Positions 12,325 to 29,841 of a stretch of 64,000 bases of DNA are shown piece after piece (position 1 is the first letter of the stretch; each line of letters opens with the position of its first letter). Under the pieces are notes generated by a model, which had not been told where the DNA came from, searched no databases, and saw only the letters and a list, made by a program, of their open reading frames with translations. The stretch comes from Papio anubis (Eukaryota > Chordata > Mammalia > Primates > Cercopithecidae). The stretch is from NCBI RefSeq assembly GCF_008728515.1, contig NC_044989.1, positions 70,581,754-70,645,753 of the forward strand, in the 5' to 3' direction. A program made the position numbers and the translations under genes.

Positions 12325-13190
12325 CTTTTTATGATGTCTCACCTCTCACCCAGGCTGATCTTGGCTCACTGCAACCTCTGCCAACTGGGTTCAAGTGATT
12401 CTCCTGCCTCAGCCTCCTGAGTAGCTGGGATTACAGGCATCCGCCACCATGCCTGGCTAATTTTTGTATTTTGTAGTAGAGAGGGTTTTCCTTTGCTTAC
12501 ATTGGCCAGGTCATCTTGAACTTCTTTCTTTTTTTTTTTTTTTTTTTTGAGACGGAGTCTCTTCTGTCAGCCAGGCTGGAGTGCAGTGGCTGATCTCAGC
12601 TCACTGTAAGCCCGGCCCCTGCCTCGCTGCCCATTCTGCCTCTAGCCTCCCGAAAGTAGCTGGACTACAGGTGCTCTGTCCCAAGGCCTGCTAATTTTTT
12701 TGTATTTTTAGTAGAGACGGTTTCACCGTGGTCTCTCGGGATCTCCGACCTTTGTGATCCGGCCTCTACTGCCTCCCAGTGCTTGGGATTACAGGCGTGA
12801 GCCACCGCCTGCCTCTTCTTTTTTAAAGTCTCGCCTGTGGCCCAGGCTGGAGGGCAGTGGTACAATCTCACTTCACTGCAGCTTCGGCCTCCTCGGGTTC
12901 ATGCCATTCTCCTGTCTCAGTGTCTTCCAAGTAGCTGGGACTACAGGCTGCTCGCCACCATGCCCAGCTAATTTTTTGCATTAGTAGATGGGTTTCAATC
13001 AGAAAGAAGCTGTGATGGTCTCGATCTCCTGACCTCGTGATCCTCCCACCTTGGCCTCCCAAAGTGCTGGGATTACAGGAGTGAGCCACTGCGCCCGGCC
13101 CTGGTCTCGAACTTCTGATCTCAAGTGATCCGTCCACCTCAGCTTCCCAAAGTGCTAGGATTACAGGCATAAGCCAGCGTGCTCAACCCA
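12325..13190 (-). repeat. Nested, error-like Alu cluster in TIA1 intron 7
   Basis: An outer Alu (12,330-12,526, resuming 13,101-13,190) is interrupted by a young Alu (12,527-12,815) and another (12,816-13,100). The inner two have many small indels and local scrambles, for example around 12,605-12,700. Confidence 0.8.
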
Positions 13191-13368
13191 ATGGTGCTTT
13201 TAAATTATTCTTCTCTTATTTGAATATTAAACTGTGGGAACGTTAATCATCTGAAAAGGTCCTGAGTCCAAAAGCCCTAATGAGGTAGATATCATAAAGT
13301 TCATGCAACTCAGACTATTATAGAAGAAAATCTTACTTTAAACAATCTAACAAGCTTGTTAACAATAT

Positions 13369-14560
13369 TTGGTTTCTCATTCATCCAACAAATAAATATT
13401 GAACAGTTATGTTCCAGGCACACAATTAAGAGCTAGGGACACACTGGTAAACAAGCATATATGGTCTCTTACATTCTTTTGTGGGAACAAATAAAGCAAT
13501 TACAAATTGTGGTAAGACCTATGACAGAAACAAAAGGCTGAGATACGAGAATATGGGCACAAGGATCTACTACAGACAGGATAAATAGGAAAGGTCTTTC
13601 TGAAATGACATTTAAATTGAGCCTGAGAGCAATAGGAGATAGCCAAGTCAAAACAATGGAGAAGAAAGCCCCAGTGGAGAGAAAGCTATTGCAAACTGTG
13701 TTAAGGCTCGAGGAGTTTGGTATGCATCTGAAAGAAGCATGTGAAAGACTAGTTTCAGTGGAATCTAGTGAGCAAAACAGAATGTCAGAGAATGAAACTG
13801 AAAGATTTTAAGCAAGGAATCATCATGACCTATGTTTTAAGAAGGCCACTCTTAGTGCTAAGAGGAGAATGGCTTCGGGTAATGGGTAGTAAGGGGATAA
13901 ATATACTTTATGAAACTTGTGCAATATTCTAGATTTTTAAAAAGTGTTGGTGGCCAGCAGCATTGCAGTAACAGTGAATGTAACCTAAACTCAGGGCCAA
14001 AATAATGGGGGCTGGAGGGGATGCCACAAGCAAAAGGAGAGAAATCGAAGATAACTCTTAGGTTCCTCTAGAGAAACTGGAAAGACAGCATTTATTGAAA
14101 TGGGGAGAAAGACTAGTAAAGAAAAGGGGAACAGGTCTGAGGAAGAATCAAAAAGCTCCATTAAGAAAAAACTTTGAGATGCCTGTGAGACATATAAATG
14201 AAGACCATTTGTTGGTAAGTGTGGAACATAGAGAAGTAGACTGAAGACACAAAATTCATGCAGACTAGAGAAAGAGCCTAGGATAGAGCCCTTAAAAACA
14301 GCAAAACTTGAAAAATGGGTAAAGGAATAATCACTAGCTAAGGTGACTAGGGAGGAGTAGCCAGTGATGAAGGAAGAAGCCACAAACGTGTATGGTCAAG
14401 GGAGCCAAGAAAACAGAGGTTAAGAGGTGACCTTGAAAATACAGTAGCATTGATAGAAAGTGAGAGTGAAACCAGCTTAGAGTAGACTAAAAAGTAAATG
14501 GGGTATAACTTTTGTGTGCACACATCAAAGGTAAGTTTAACCTACTACTGAAGGAACAGG
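13369..14560 (-). repeat. Old LINE2 fragment
   Basis: Begins with the reverse complement of the L2 3' end ('caacaaataaatattgaacag', 'ccaggcacac', 'gggacacactggtaaacaa') and continues with divergent L2-like sequence. The reading frames in it are chance. Confidence 0.6.
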
Positions 14561-14599
14561 CAAATTCAAGGCCTTTCTTGAGATACGAAAAGGAAACTC

Positions 14600-14977
14600 T
14601 TTAAAAAAAAAATTAAACAGGGTCTTATTCTGTCATCCAGGCATGATCATAGCTTATTGTAGCCTTGAACTCCTTGGGTTCAAGTGATACTCCCACCTTA
14701 GCCTCCTAGTAGCTAGGACTATAAGCATGCACCGACACAGCTGGCTTTTTTTTTTACTATGGTAAGAACAGCCTTTACTGGTTGCAACAGGCAATGGGAG
14801 GGGATTCGGTGTCCACATACTAGGTTACCAGGCTTTTTTTTTTTTTTAATTTAATGGAGACAGGGTATTGCTATGTTGCCCAGGCTGGTTGGTCTCTAAC
14901 TCCTGGGATCAAGCAGTCCTCCTGCCTTGGCCTCCCAAAGTTCTGTTATTACAGGCATGAGCCACTGTGCCTGGCAG
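14600..14977 (-). repeat. Old Alu split by a retrocopy tail
   Basis: Divergent minus-strand Alu arms at 14,600-14,745 and 14,833-14,977. The 14,746-14,832 insert is described separately. Confidence 0.75.
14746..14832 (-). mobile_element. Short 5'-truncated retrocopy of an unknown mRNA
   Basis: On the minus strand about 75 bases of non-Alu sequence carry AGTAAA some 20 bases before a poly(A) stretch, the form of an mRNA 3' end. It sits inside an old Alu, and both sides show 'ggc' plus a T run, consistent with a target duplication. The parent gene is not recognised. Confidence 0.55.
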
Positions 14978-15039
14978 GAAATGTACATTCTTAAAAAGAA
15001 ACAATTATCATACTAACCTGTCCGAACTCCATGAGATGC

Positions 15040-15785
15040 TTAACTAATGTTATGTGTTGAATTGTGTCCCTCAAAATGATATGAAGTCCTACACCCTGGT
15101 ATCTGTGAAATGTGGCCTTATTTGGAAACAGGGTCTTTGCAGAAGTAATTAAGATGAGGTTATATTGGATTAAGGTGGGCCCCAAATCCAAGTCCTTATA
15201 AAAAGTAAAGATTAGACTGGGCACGGTGGCTCACACCTATAATCCCAGCACTTTGGGAGGCTGAGGCAGGTGGATCACTTGAGCCCAGGAGTTCAAGACC
15301 AGCCTGGACAACATGACGAAATCCTGTCTCTACAAAAAATAGAAAAATCAGCTGGGCATGGTGGTGCACACCTGCAGTCCCAGCTACTTAGGAGGTTGAG
15401 ATGGGAAGATCACCTAAGCCTGGGAGGTTGAAGCTGCAGTGAGTTGTGATTGTGCCACCACACTCCAGCCTGGGTGACAGACAGAGTGAGGTCCTGTCTC
15501 AAAAGAAAAAAAAAAAAAGATATGATATGGATACACAAGAGAAGATGGTCATGTGAAGATGAAGGCAGAGATTGGAGTTACACAGCTACAAGCCAATGAA
15601 TGCCAAGGACTACCAGCAACCACCAGAAGCTTGGAAGAAGCAACAAAGGATTCTTCCACAGAGCCTTCAAGAGAGCATGGACATGCTGACACCTTAATTG
15701 TGAATTTCATGCCTCCAAAACATTGAGAAAATAAATTTTTGTTGCTCTAAGTCACCCAGTTTATGATACTTTGATACAGCTCCTC
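15040..15785 (+). repeat. MaLR (MLT1-like) LTR interrupted by an Alu
   Basis: 15,040-15,210 and 15,520-15,785 match the conserved landmarks of this ancient LTR group (a 'gaattgtgtccct' start, 'ggtctttgcagaagtaatt', and an end with 'gagaaaataaatttttgttg' and 'tcacccagtttatgatactttg'). An older Alu occupies 15,212-15,519 on the plus strand. It is non-coding and degraded. Confidence 0.7.
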
Positions 15786-15963
15786 AGGAAAAAAATAAAA
15801 CTACTCACTCAAAAAAGTGGAGAAAAAACATAGATGTATCTATGTTGATGGTTGTGAATGGGAGATAAAAGGGAAGCATATGCAAACAACTCTTGAGAAT
15901 TATAGCTGAGAAATGGGGATATAGGTAGGGAAGGGATGTGAAGATAAACAGTGGTTTTGATTA

Positions 15964-16595
15964 AGAGATCCTAGATGGCCAGGAACGGTGCCTCATGCCT
16001 ATAACCCCACCACTTTGGGAGGCCGAGGTGGGGGGACTGGTGGAAGCCAGGAGTTCGAGGACAGCCTGGGCGACAAAGGGAGACTGTTACTACAAAAAAA
16101 ATTTTTTTTTTTTTTTTTGAGATGGAGTCTCGCTCTGTCGCCCGGGCTGGAGTGCTGTGGCATAATCTCGGCTCACTGCAACCTCTGCCTCTTGGGTTCA
16201 AGCGATTCTCCTGCCTCAGCCTCCTAAGCAGCTGGGATTACAGGCACATGCCAACATGCCTGGCTAATTTTTCTGTTTTTAGTAGAGATAGGGTTTCATC
16301 ATGTTGGTCAGGCTGGTCTTGAACTCCTGAACTCATGAGTTGCTCACCTCAGCCTCCCAAAGTGCTGGGATTACAGGTGTGAGCCATTGAGCCAGGCCTT
16401 TTTTTAAAAAAAAAAAAAATTAGCTGGGCATGGTGGTGTACACCTGTGTTCCCAGCTACTCCAGAGGCTGAGGCAGGAGGATGGCTTGCACCCAAGAGTT
16501 CAAAAATGCAGTGAGCTATGATCACACCACTGCACTCCAGCCTGAGTGACAGAGTGAGACTCTGTCCAAAAAAAAAAAAGAGAGAGAGAGATCCT
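15964..16595. repeat. Plus-strand Alu split by a minus-strand Alu
   Basis: Outer Alu 15,977-16,103 plus 16,400-16,585 (+), inner Alu 16,104-16,399 (-). The outer copy is flanked by 'agagatccta' on both sides. In RNA the inner copy could fold back on the outer one. Confidence 0.85.
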
Positions 16596-16619
16596 AGGTG
16601 TTTTTTGGTTGACGAGAAT

Positions 16620-17236
16620 GATCCAGTAGAGAAGGAATAGAGTGATGACACAGGATAGTAGTAACAACAAGAACAGCACATATTATGATTCCATTTATAG
16701 GAAATGTTGAGAACAGGGAAATCTAGAGACACAAAGTAGATTGACAATTGTTCAGGGCTGGCAGGAGGGGCATGAAAGGAAAAGGATAGTGACTGCTAAT
16801 GAGTCATGTAGCTTCTTTTTGGGGTGGTAAAAATATTCTAAAATTTATTTTGGTGATAGTTGCACAATTCTGTGAATTACCTAGAAACCACTGAATTGTA
16901 TATTTAAAAAAAAATAAAAAAAATTTTTTTTTGAGACAGTGGCGCAATCTCAGCTCACTGGATCCTCAACTTCCTGGGGTCAGGTGATCCCCCACCTATG
17001 CTTCTCAAGTAACTGGGACTACAGGTGTGCACCACCATGTCTGGCTCATTTTTTATAGAGAAGGGGTTTTGCCATTTTGCCTAGGCTGCTCTCAAACTCT
17101 TGGGCTCAAGTAATCTGCCTGCCTTAGTCTCCCAAAGTACTGGGATTACAGGTGTGAGCCACTGCACCCAACCACACTGTATACTTGAATTATATCTCAA
17201 TAAAGCTGCTGTTTAAAAAAAAAAAAAAAAAAAAAA
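16620..17236 (+). repeat. L1 3' end fragment with an Alu insertion
   Basis: 16,620-16,905 and 17,177-17,236 carry old L1 3' UTR landmarks ('atgattccatttatagg', 'gactgctaatgagt', 'ccactgaattgtatattt', 'ctcaataaagctg', then poly(A)). A 5'-truncated minus-strand Alu lies at 16,922-17,176. Confidence 0.7.
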
Positions 17237-17239
17237 TGA

Positions 17240-18190
17240 AGCAGTGGCAGCATAAGCTCAAAGTCCTTGAAAAGGCAAGAGAGGTGGGGACACAATCATA
17301 AGTGATTTTGCCTTTGACAGGAAGGACCTTTCCTGTACTATAATAGGAGGAAGAATGGGAAGGTGGATGAATTTTATGTAAATTTGGTGGTTGAAAGATG
17401 AGAAACATGTTTGCCAAGACAGTACTCTGTACTCATCTAAAGTGTGTGACCATTAAATTAGGAGCAAAACCACTTGAACTCAAGTTTTTTTCCAGCAACA
17501 TTCAGTTATTTTGGGGTAGGCAGAGAAGCTAAGCTCAATCAGTATTGTGGTTTTCCTAGCACGTAGAACACAGGATGAGAGGCTGGGGGTAACTGCAATC
17601 AGGGCTGTAGGACTGCATAACACAGCCAAGCACATATCACAAATTTTACGTAAGTTGAAATTTATAGAAGATTTTATAGAAGATTATATTATTTACTCAA
17701 AGTTACATCTGTTTTAAAATGGTTGTCAGAATTTGTATACACCTCTGGCTAACTCCAGAGGTCATACACAGGTATCAATAGACATCCTTTGTTATTTGAC
17801 TCTATTTCATACAACATACACATTCAATAGTGATTTTTATATAGCAGAATCCTATAGTCCACAATCTTGAAAATGTGAAAAACAAGTTCCTAGCCCACCA
17901 AACCCCCAATTTATTTCCCTAAGTTGCACTAAAACATCCTAAAACCTATGAATCAATCCTCTAAGGAACTCAAATTAATCATGGCTATTAATCCATTATA
18001 GAAAGTATTTTTCTACCTTTCTAAAATATTATGCTATGATTAATAGTACAATTTTCAGAACCAAATAAATTCTCTTAATTTTTATTTTCTCATCCTACAG
18101 GGAAAAAAAAAAAACAATCTTTGGTAGATGGGACATGTACATGATTGACCTTGTATTGTTTTCACCTCTCAATATACTTTACCGTTTTCA
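17240..18190. other. TIA1: Unique part of TIA1 intron 7
   Basis: About 950 bases of AT-rich single-copy sequence with no exon or repeat recognised. Confidence 0.6.
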
Positions 18191-18194
18191 ACTG

Positions 18195-19012
18195 TTTTTT
18201 TTTTTTTCTTGAGACAGGGTCTCACTTTATCACCCAGGCTGGAGTGCAGTGGCTTCATCACGACTCACTGCAGCTTTGACCTCCTGGGTTTAAGTGATCC
18301 TCCCGCCTCAGCCCCGCAAGTAGCTGGGACTACAGGCATGCGTCGCCATGCCTGGCTAATTTTTTGTGGAGATGGGGTTTTGCCATGTTGTCCAGGTTGG
18401 TCTTGAACTCCTGACCTCAAATGATCCACCCACCTTGGCCTCCCAAAGTGCTGGGATTATAGGCGTGAGCCACTGGGCTCGGCTGAATTTTCGGAATTTC
18501 CAAAAAAAAAAAAAAATAATAATAATAAATAAATAAAATAAAGTAAAGTAAAATAAAAATATATATATATTTTGTAGAGATAGGGTCTCACTATATTGCC
18601 AGGGTTTATCTCAAACTCCTCAGCCTCCCAAAGTGCTGAGGTTATAGGCATAAACCACTGTACCTGGGTAATATATAATTTTTTAAAAAGTTCCTACCCA
18701 TCACAGTATCTTATTTTATTTACTTATTTTTTGAGACAGGGTCTCACTCTGTCACCCAGGCTGTGCTGTGGCATGATCTCAGCTCACTGCAACCTCTGCC
18801 TCCTGGGTTCAAGTGATCCTCCAGCCTCAGCTTCCTGAGTAGCTGGGACTACAGGCGCCCGCTACCACACCCGGATAATTTTTGTATTTTTAGTAGAGGC
18901 AGAGTTTCACCATATTGACCAGGCTGGTCTCAAAGTCCTGACCTCAGGTGATCCACCCACCTCTGTCTCCCAAAGTGCTGGGATTACAGGTGTGAGCCAC
19001 CGCGCCTGGCCT
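18195..19012 (-). repeat. Three minus-strand Alus and a simple repeat
   Basis: Alu at 18,197-18,484, an AAT/AAAT/AAAGT simple repeat at 18,500-18,572, a partial Alu at 18,575-18,669 and a full Alu at 18,723-19,011. The last is flanked by 'cacagtat(c)ttatt'. Confidence 0.85.
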
Positions 19013-19293
19013 CCTCACAGTATTTTATTAGCTACTTCTAAGCTACCATGGGAATATAAACTAGGGAGATAATGAATTAAATCCATAAATGAGATTTTCA
19101 ACATCTACCTTTGGCTGATAATTTAAACAACTTTACTGTCTACATTCTGAAAACATCAGTACTCTGCATGCCAGTACTCAGGTGCCAATAAATGTTAAAT
19201 AGACAAAACAGAAGAAGATATATCTTCTAGTGAGGGTAAATAAACAACAGATTAAAAACATTAATAATTAAAACTGAGCGCTTCCATTCTTTA

Positions 19294-23845
<4,552 letters not shown>

Positions 23846-23878
23846 CTTGTGAACGCTGTGTGCTGACAACGGTACTAC
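23846..23878 (-). CDS. TIA1: TIA1 alternative exon 5 (33 bases)
   Basis: 33 bases encoding the linker S-S-T-V-V-S-T-Q-R-S-Q, acceptor CATCAG, donor GTAATT. The length is a multiple of three and the phase is 1 at both ends, so skipping removes 11 residues without a frameshift. This matches the known 386- and 375-residue TIA1 isoforms. The donor departs from GTAAGT and is followed by pyrimidine-rich sequence, as expected for a regulated exon. Confidence 0.94.
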
Positions 23879-24050
23879 CTGATGACAAAGATTAGATTTG
23901 TTCTTAAATTTATTAACACAAACACATTCAATCATATCTTAGGATAACGATCAAAACATTACTGCAAACATGTATGATGTTTATAGGCTTTACAATAAAA
24001 CTACTGGGTATAATAAAAACAAATGCTCAAAGAGCATAAAATATACTTAC
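23879..24050 (-). other. TIA1: TIA1 intron 4
   Basis: Short 172-base intron between exons 4 and 5, with nothing else in it. Confidence 0.93.
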
Positions 24051-24105
24051 TGCTTGTATCTTTCTTTTGACTGCTGGGGGTTGTTGCCCAATTCACTTTG
24101 ACTTC
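24051..24105 (-). CDS. TIA1: TIA1 coding exon 4 (end of RRM1 and linker)
   Basis: 55 bases, acceptor with a run of T then AG, donor GTAAGT. It encodes E-V-K-V-N-W-A-T-T-P and the serine/lysine linker to RRM2, and ends one base into Ser93. The last base can join exon 5 or exon 6, which allows the short isoform. Confidence 0.96.
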
Positions 24106-24439
24106 CTAAAAAAAAATTTCTACATTTATACTTCACAAAAATAAAACCCAAAATCACATTTACATCTATAAAAAGATAGGAAGATATCTGTTTAAGATGA
24201 AACACTGAAGGAGATACCAGCTCTGGTCAAGTTTCAATACTTAATCTTCTGACCTATATTTAGGGAAATAATGTTGACAAATCCTAATCTTTATATGTCT
24301 GTTAACATTCAATTAACCTTTCTTACCTAAAGTACACACATTTTTTTCCCTTTCATTCTTTTCCATTAGCATCCAAGCTTGAGTTATTCAGCAAATATTT
24401 TGATATTTACCATGTACAAGCCACCATGGAAAATACTAA

Positions 24440-25436
24440 TATAGGCTGCTGGCTCATGCCCGTAATCTCAGCACTTTGGGAGGCCAAGACAGGTGGATCA
24501 CCTGAGGTAAGGAGTTCAAGACCAACCTGGTCATCATAGTGAAACCCTATCTCTACAAAAATACAAAAATTAGCTGGGCGTGATAGTGGGTGCCTGTAAT
24601 CCCAGCTATCCAGGAGGAGGCTAAAGCAGAAGAACTGCTTGAACCCAGGAGGCGGAGGTTGCAGTGAGCCAAGATTGTGCCACTGTACTCCAGCCTGGGT
24701 GACAGAGCAAGAGTCTATCTCAAAAAAAAGCCAGGCACAGTAGCTTACGCCACCGTGAGGCCGAGACAGGCATATCATGCGGTCAGGCGATTAAGACCAT
24801 CTTGGCCAACAAGATGAAACCCCGTCTCTACTAAAAATACAAAAAATTAGCCGGGTGTGGTGGCAGGTGCCTGTAGTCCCAGCTATTCGGGAGGCCAAAG
24901 CAGAATGGCGTGAACCCAGGAGGCAGAGCTTGCAGTGAGCCAAAATGGTGCCACTGCACTCCAGCCTGGGCAACACAGTGAGACTCTGCCTCAAAAAAAA
25001 AAAAAAAAAAAAAATACTAACATAAACACAGGCCTCTGGCCTCTAAAAGCTTTATCTCACCTTTTTAATATTATATGTGAATAACTGACCTTTTGTTATA
25101 AAGTGTTTAATGTTTCAGCCAGGCGCGGTGGCTCACACCTGTAATCCCAATACTTTGGGAGGCCAAAGCAGGCAGATCACCTGAGGTGAGCAGTTTGAGA
25201 CCAGTCTGGCTAACATGGTGAAACCCCGCTTCTACTAAAAATACAAAAAATTAGCCAGGTGTGTTGGTGCACGCCTGTAATCTCAACTACTAGGGAGGCT
25301 GAGGCAGGAGAATCACTTGAACCTGGGAGGCAGAGGTTGCAGTGAGCTGAGATTGTGCCACTGCACTCCAGATTGGGCAACAAGGGCAAACTTCCATTTC
25401 AAAAAAAAAAAAAAAAAAAAAGGTGTTTAATGTTTC
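24440..25436 (+). repeat. Three plus-strand Alus in TIA1 intron 3
   Basis: 24,441-24,729; 24,730-25,013 (lacks the 'tgtaatcccagcac' block); 25,118-25,420. The last is flanked by near-identical 'gtgtttaatgtttc' copies. Confidence 0.9.
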
Positions 25437-25510
25437 CAAAAAGTAAACAAAATCATATGTAACTTAAATTTTGTCAGTGCAAGTCACCTTCTTTAATTAC
25501 GACAGCTTAC

Positions 25511-25609
25511 CTTACCCATTATCTTCCGTCCATTCATAGCAGCTAATGCTGCGGCTGCATGACGATGCTCATGAAACTCCACAAAACAATAGGGATCATT
25601 TCCAGCTGT
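25511..25609 (-). CDS. TIA1: TIA1 coding exon 3 (RRM1, RNP1 strand)
   Basis: 99 bases, 33 full codons (residues 42-74), acceptor CCCACAG and donor GTAAGC. It contains the RNP1 segment D-P-Y-C-F-V-E-F and an alanine-rich second helix (H-A-A-A-A-L-A-A-M-N-G), ending I-M-G-K. Phase is 0 at both ends. Confidence 0.97.
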
Positions 25610-25776
25610 CTGTGGGAGAAGAAACACAAAAGCCAATTTTAAGCTTTATTCACCCATTACCTTAAAATTATGTAAAAAAAAAAAAAAAAATCTTAAACCA
25701 AGTTTTATACATCTAAGTTATCAGGCCATGGAGAATGAATGGTCCATTCCGCAAGTACACTTTAGATTTAAAAAAG

Positions 25777-26243
25777 TAGGCCAGGTGAGGTGGCTCACGC
25801 CTATAATCCTAGCACTTTGGGAGGCCAAGGCAGGCAGATCGTGAGGTCAGCACTTTGAGACCACCCTGGCCAACATGGTGAAACCCCATCTCTATCAAAA
25901 AAAAAATACAAAAATTAGCCAGGCGTGGTGGCAGGCTTCTGTAATCCCACCTACTTGGGAGGCTGAGGCAGGAGAATTGCTTGAACCCAGGAGGTGGAGG
26001 TTGCAGTGAGCGGAGACCATGCCATTGCACTCCAGCCTGGGCAACAGAGCAAGACTCCATCTCAAAAAAACAAAACAAAACAAAACAAACAGTAAACAGC
26101 TAGGCCTGGTGGAGAGCTCCTGTAGTCACAGCTACTTTAGGAGGCTGAGGTGGGAGGAATGCTTGAGCCCAGGAGTTTGAATCCAGCCTGGGCAACACAG
26201 CAAGATCCTGTCTCTAAAATAATTAAAAAGTAAAAAAAAAAAA
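25777..26243 (+). repeat. Alu and partial Alu in TIA1 intron 2
   Basis: Full Alu 25,777-26,088 with an AAAAC tail, then a monomer-sized Alu piece 26,097-26,243. Confidence 0.88.
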
Positions 26244-26699
26244 GCAAACACTTAAAATCACACTGCTTTTATATGTAGCTATTTTCTTCAACAGGTTATA
26301 CTATAGTACTATAATTTAGTATTAATGACTAGGTATCCTAACTGGATATATAGCTATAAATACCCCGTCATCATAAAACCATTTGTTCAAGCTACACAGA
26401 TTAAGTTTGACTGAACTCCTAGGTTCTGAAGTCTCACTTCGGCTTTTTATGATTTTCTATCGCCTCCCTGTTACATTTTACTTTTTACTGCTACAAATGT
26501 ACATAGCTCCTTGCTGCTACTAGCTTGCTGAGTAGCAGAAAATCTTAGCCAACCTTCTTAAACCTGTTTTAAAATACAGGTAAATAGGCTCTGAAAACTG
26601 AAGAGATTCTCTGGTAAGTAAAATTTTAGAATAGGTTTTAGAATGTGAACTTTCTGACATCAATTTTTTCCTTGTTCAGAAGTCTTTAAAAAATTATCT

Positions 26700-27310
26700 T
26701 CCTGGCCAGGCGTGATGGCTGACACCTGTAATCCCAGCACTTTGGGAGGCCAAGGTGGGTGGATCACCTGAGGTCCAGGAGTTCAAGACCAGCGTGACCA
26801 ACATGGAGAAATCCTGTCTCTACTAAAAATACAAAATTAGCCGGGCGTGGTGGTGCATGCCTGTAATCCCAGCTACTCGGGAGGCTGAGGCAGGAGAATC
26901 GCTTGAACCCAGGAGGTGGAGGCTGCAGTGAGCCAAGATGGCGCCACTGCACTCTAGCCTGGGCAACAAGAGTGAAACTCCGTCTAAAAAAAAAAAAAAA
27001 CTTCCCTTTGTCAGGCACAGTAGCTCATGCCTGTAATCTCAGCACTTTGGGAGGATGAGGCAGGCGGATCACCTGAGGTCAGGAGTTCAAGACCAGTCTG
27101 GCCAAAATGGTGAACCCTCATCTCTACTAAAAATACAAAAATTAGCTGGGTGTGGTGGCGTGCACTTGTAATCCCAGCTACTCAGGAGGCTAAGGCAGGA
27201 GATTCACTTGAACCCAGGAGGTGGACGTTGCAGTGAGCTGAGATTGTGCCACTGGATTCCAGTCTGGGCACACAGCGAGATTTCATCTCAAAAAGAAAGA
27301 AAAAAAGTAT
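26700..27310 (+). repeat. Tandem pair of Alus in TIA1 intron 2
   Basis: 26,703-27,000 and 27,011-27,308. The sequence 'tatcttccc' appears after the pair and a near copy before it. Confidence 0.9.
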
Positions 27311-27579
27311 CTTCCCTTTTCTGCTGGTGTTCCAGGTAGGTGAGGCTATGTGATAAGTAGAACCTGGATGTTTAATTATAAATTAAAGTAGCAGAAAAAA
27401 ATTCCAATTTTTAAATCTATAGTGCAAAATACCAAATGACATTATAGGTCATTTTAAAATTCTTTCCATAACCTCCTAAACAGATTTGTTAAAATAAAAA
27501 ACTAATTCAAAAGACTAGAAAGCTACCAAAATAGAGGAATATACAATTTTATTTCAAGTACAATTAATACTTTTCACTT

Positions 27580-28175
27580 AATTTTTTTTTTAGAGATGTG
27601 GTCTCAGGTGTGAGCCACTGCACCCGGCTAAATAATTACTTTTAAAAATACCAAGTAAAAAAAAGTTTAGCTGGAATACAACAGGAAAGAAGGTAACAGA
27701 TACACATATACATTGTCTTTTCTGCAGAAAAGAAAACTGAAAGTTTATAGCAGGCTGGGTGCAGTGGCTATTACCAAGACCCTGTCTTTCAAGACAAACA
27801 AACAAACAAACAAAAAACCCAAAAGTTTACAGAAAGGAGAGACCATGGGACAAAAGGATTTCTCTTTAACATTGCCTTTCCCATTAAAAAATTTAGGCCG
27901 GGTGCGGTGGCTCATGCCTGTAATCCCAGCACTTTGGGAGGCCAAGACAGGTGGATCACCTGAAGTCGGGAGTTTGAGACCAGCCTGACCAACATGGAGA
28001 AACCCCATCTCTACTAAAAATACAAAATTAGCCAGGTGTGGCGGCACATGCCTGTAATCCGAGCTACTTGGGAGGCTGAGACAGAAGAATTGCTTGAACC
28101 TGGGAGGTGGAGGTTGTAGTGAGCCAAGATCATGCCATTGCACACACCACCCGGAAAAAAAAAAAAAAACCCCCC

Positions 28176-28203
<28 letters not shown>
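27580..28203. repeat. Two internally deleted mini-Alus and one Alu
   Basis: 27,580-27,631 (-) joins the poly(T) end to the terminal 'gtgagccactgcacccggc' with the middle missing. 27,752-27,815 (+) joins the first 20 bases to the last 20. A larger Alu at 27,896-28,203 (+) has a deleted 3' end. Confidence 0.8.
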
Positions 28204-28206
<3 letters not shown>

Positions 28207-28759
28207 TTTTTCCTCCCCAGGAGACAAAGACTCCAGGGAAATAGGGTAACTGTTCCCTAAATGTCTTTTTATACATATTATGAATCAGGGTTAACACCAA
28301 TTGGATGAATGAGTTCAATGTGTGTGTTTTTTTAATACATGAAGGTCTCATAAATAAGAATTGCCTAAATACAAGAAAAACTTGAATCATGACCTTTAAA
28401 AATAAAGTTAAAAATACTTTCACTGTATCAAATGCCTATTATTTTTAAACCTGTTTCCCAATTTAATTGTAAGAGCTGAATTTATTGCCAACCAATTGAC
28501 ACCACATATAAATATTTCTGATGCCTCAATGCACCTGAAAGAGCCCACATTTTTACAGTTCCCATCTGATCTACAAATAACTAGTTCTATTCTCATCTTC
28601 CATTATTTAGTAAAACAAATTAAATTCAGCTGTCAAAACAAGTTCATTACAAATTCACTAAAATCCAAATCCCTATTAATTTAGAATATAGTAAACTAAG
28701 ACTATATTTAGACTACAGTAAACTAAGAATTTATACTATATTTAGACTATGGTAAATTA

Positions 28760-29705
<946 letters not shown>

Positions 29706-29841
29706 TCGATTTACCATTTTAAATTTGCTTATTCTCCACCAGTTTCTAAAGCTGTTTATTAAAAATTAAACTTGAGAAACAGGCAGATCTTTGCCTTATA
29801 CTATCATATTTGGGAGTGACTTTTAAAAGTTTGCCAACACT

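Noticed and set aside
13991..14383. 130-residue minus-strand frame
   Set aside because: Lies in old L2-like sequence and reads as low-complexity Ser/Phe/Leu with no recognisable domain.
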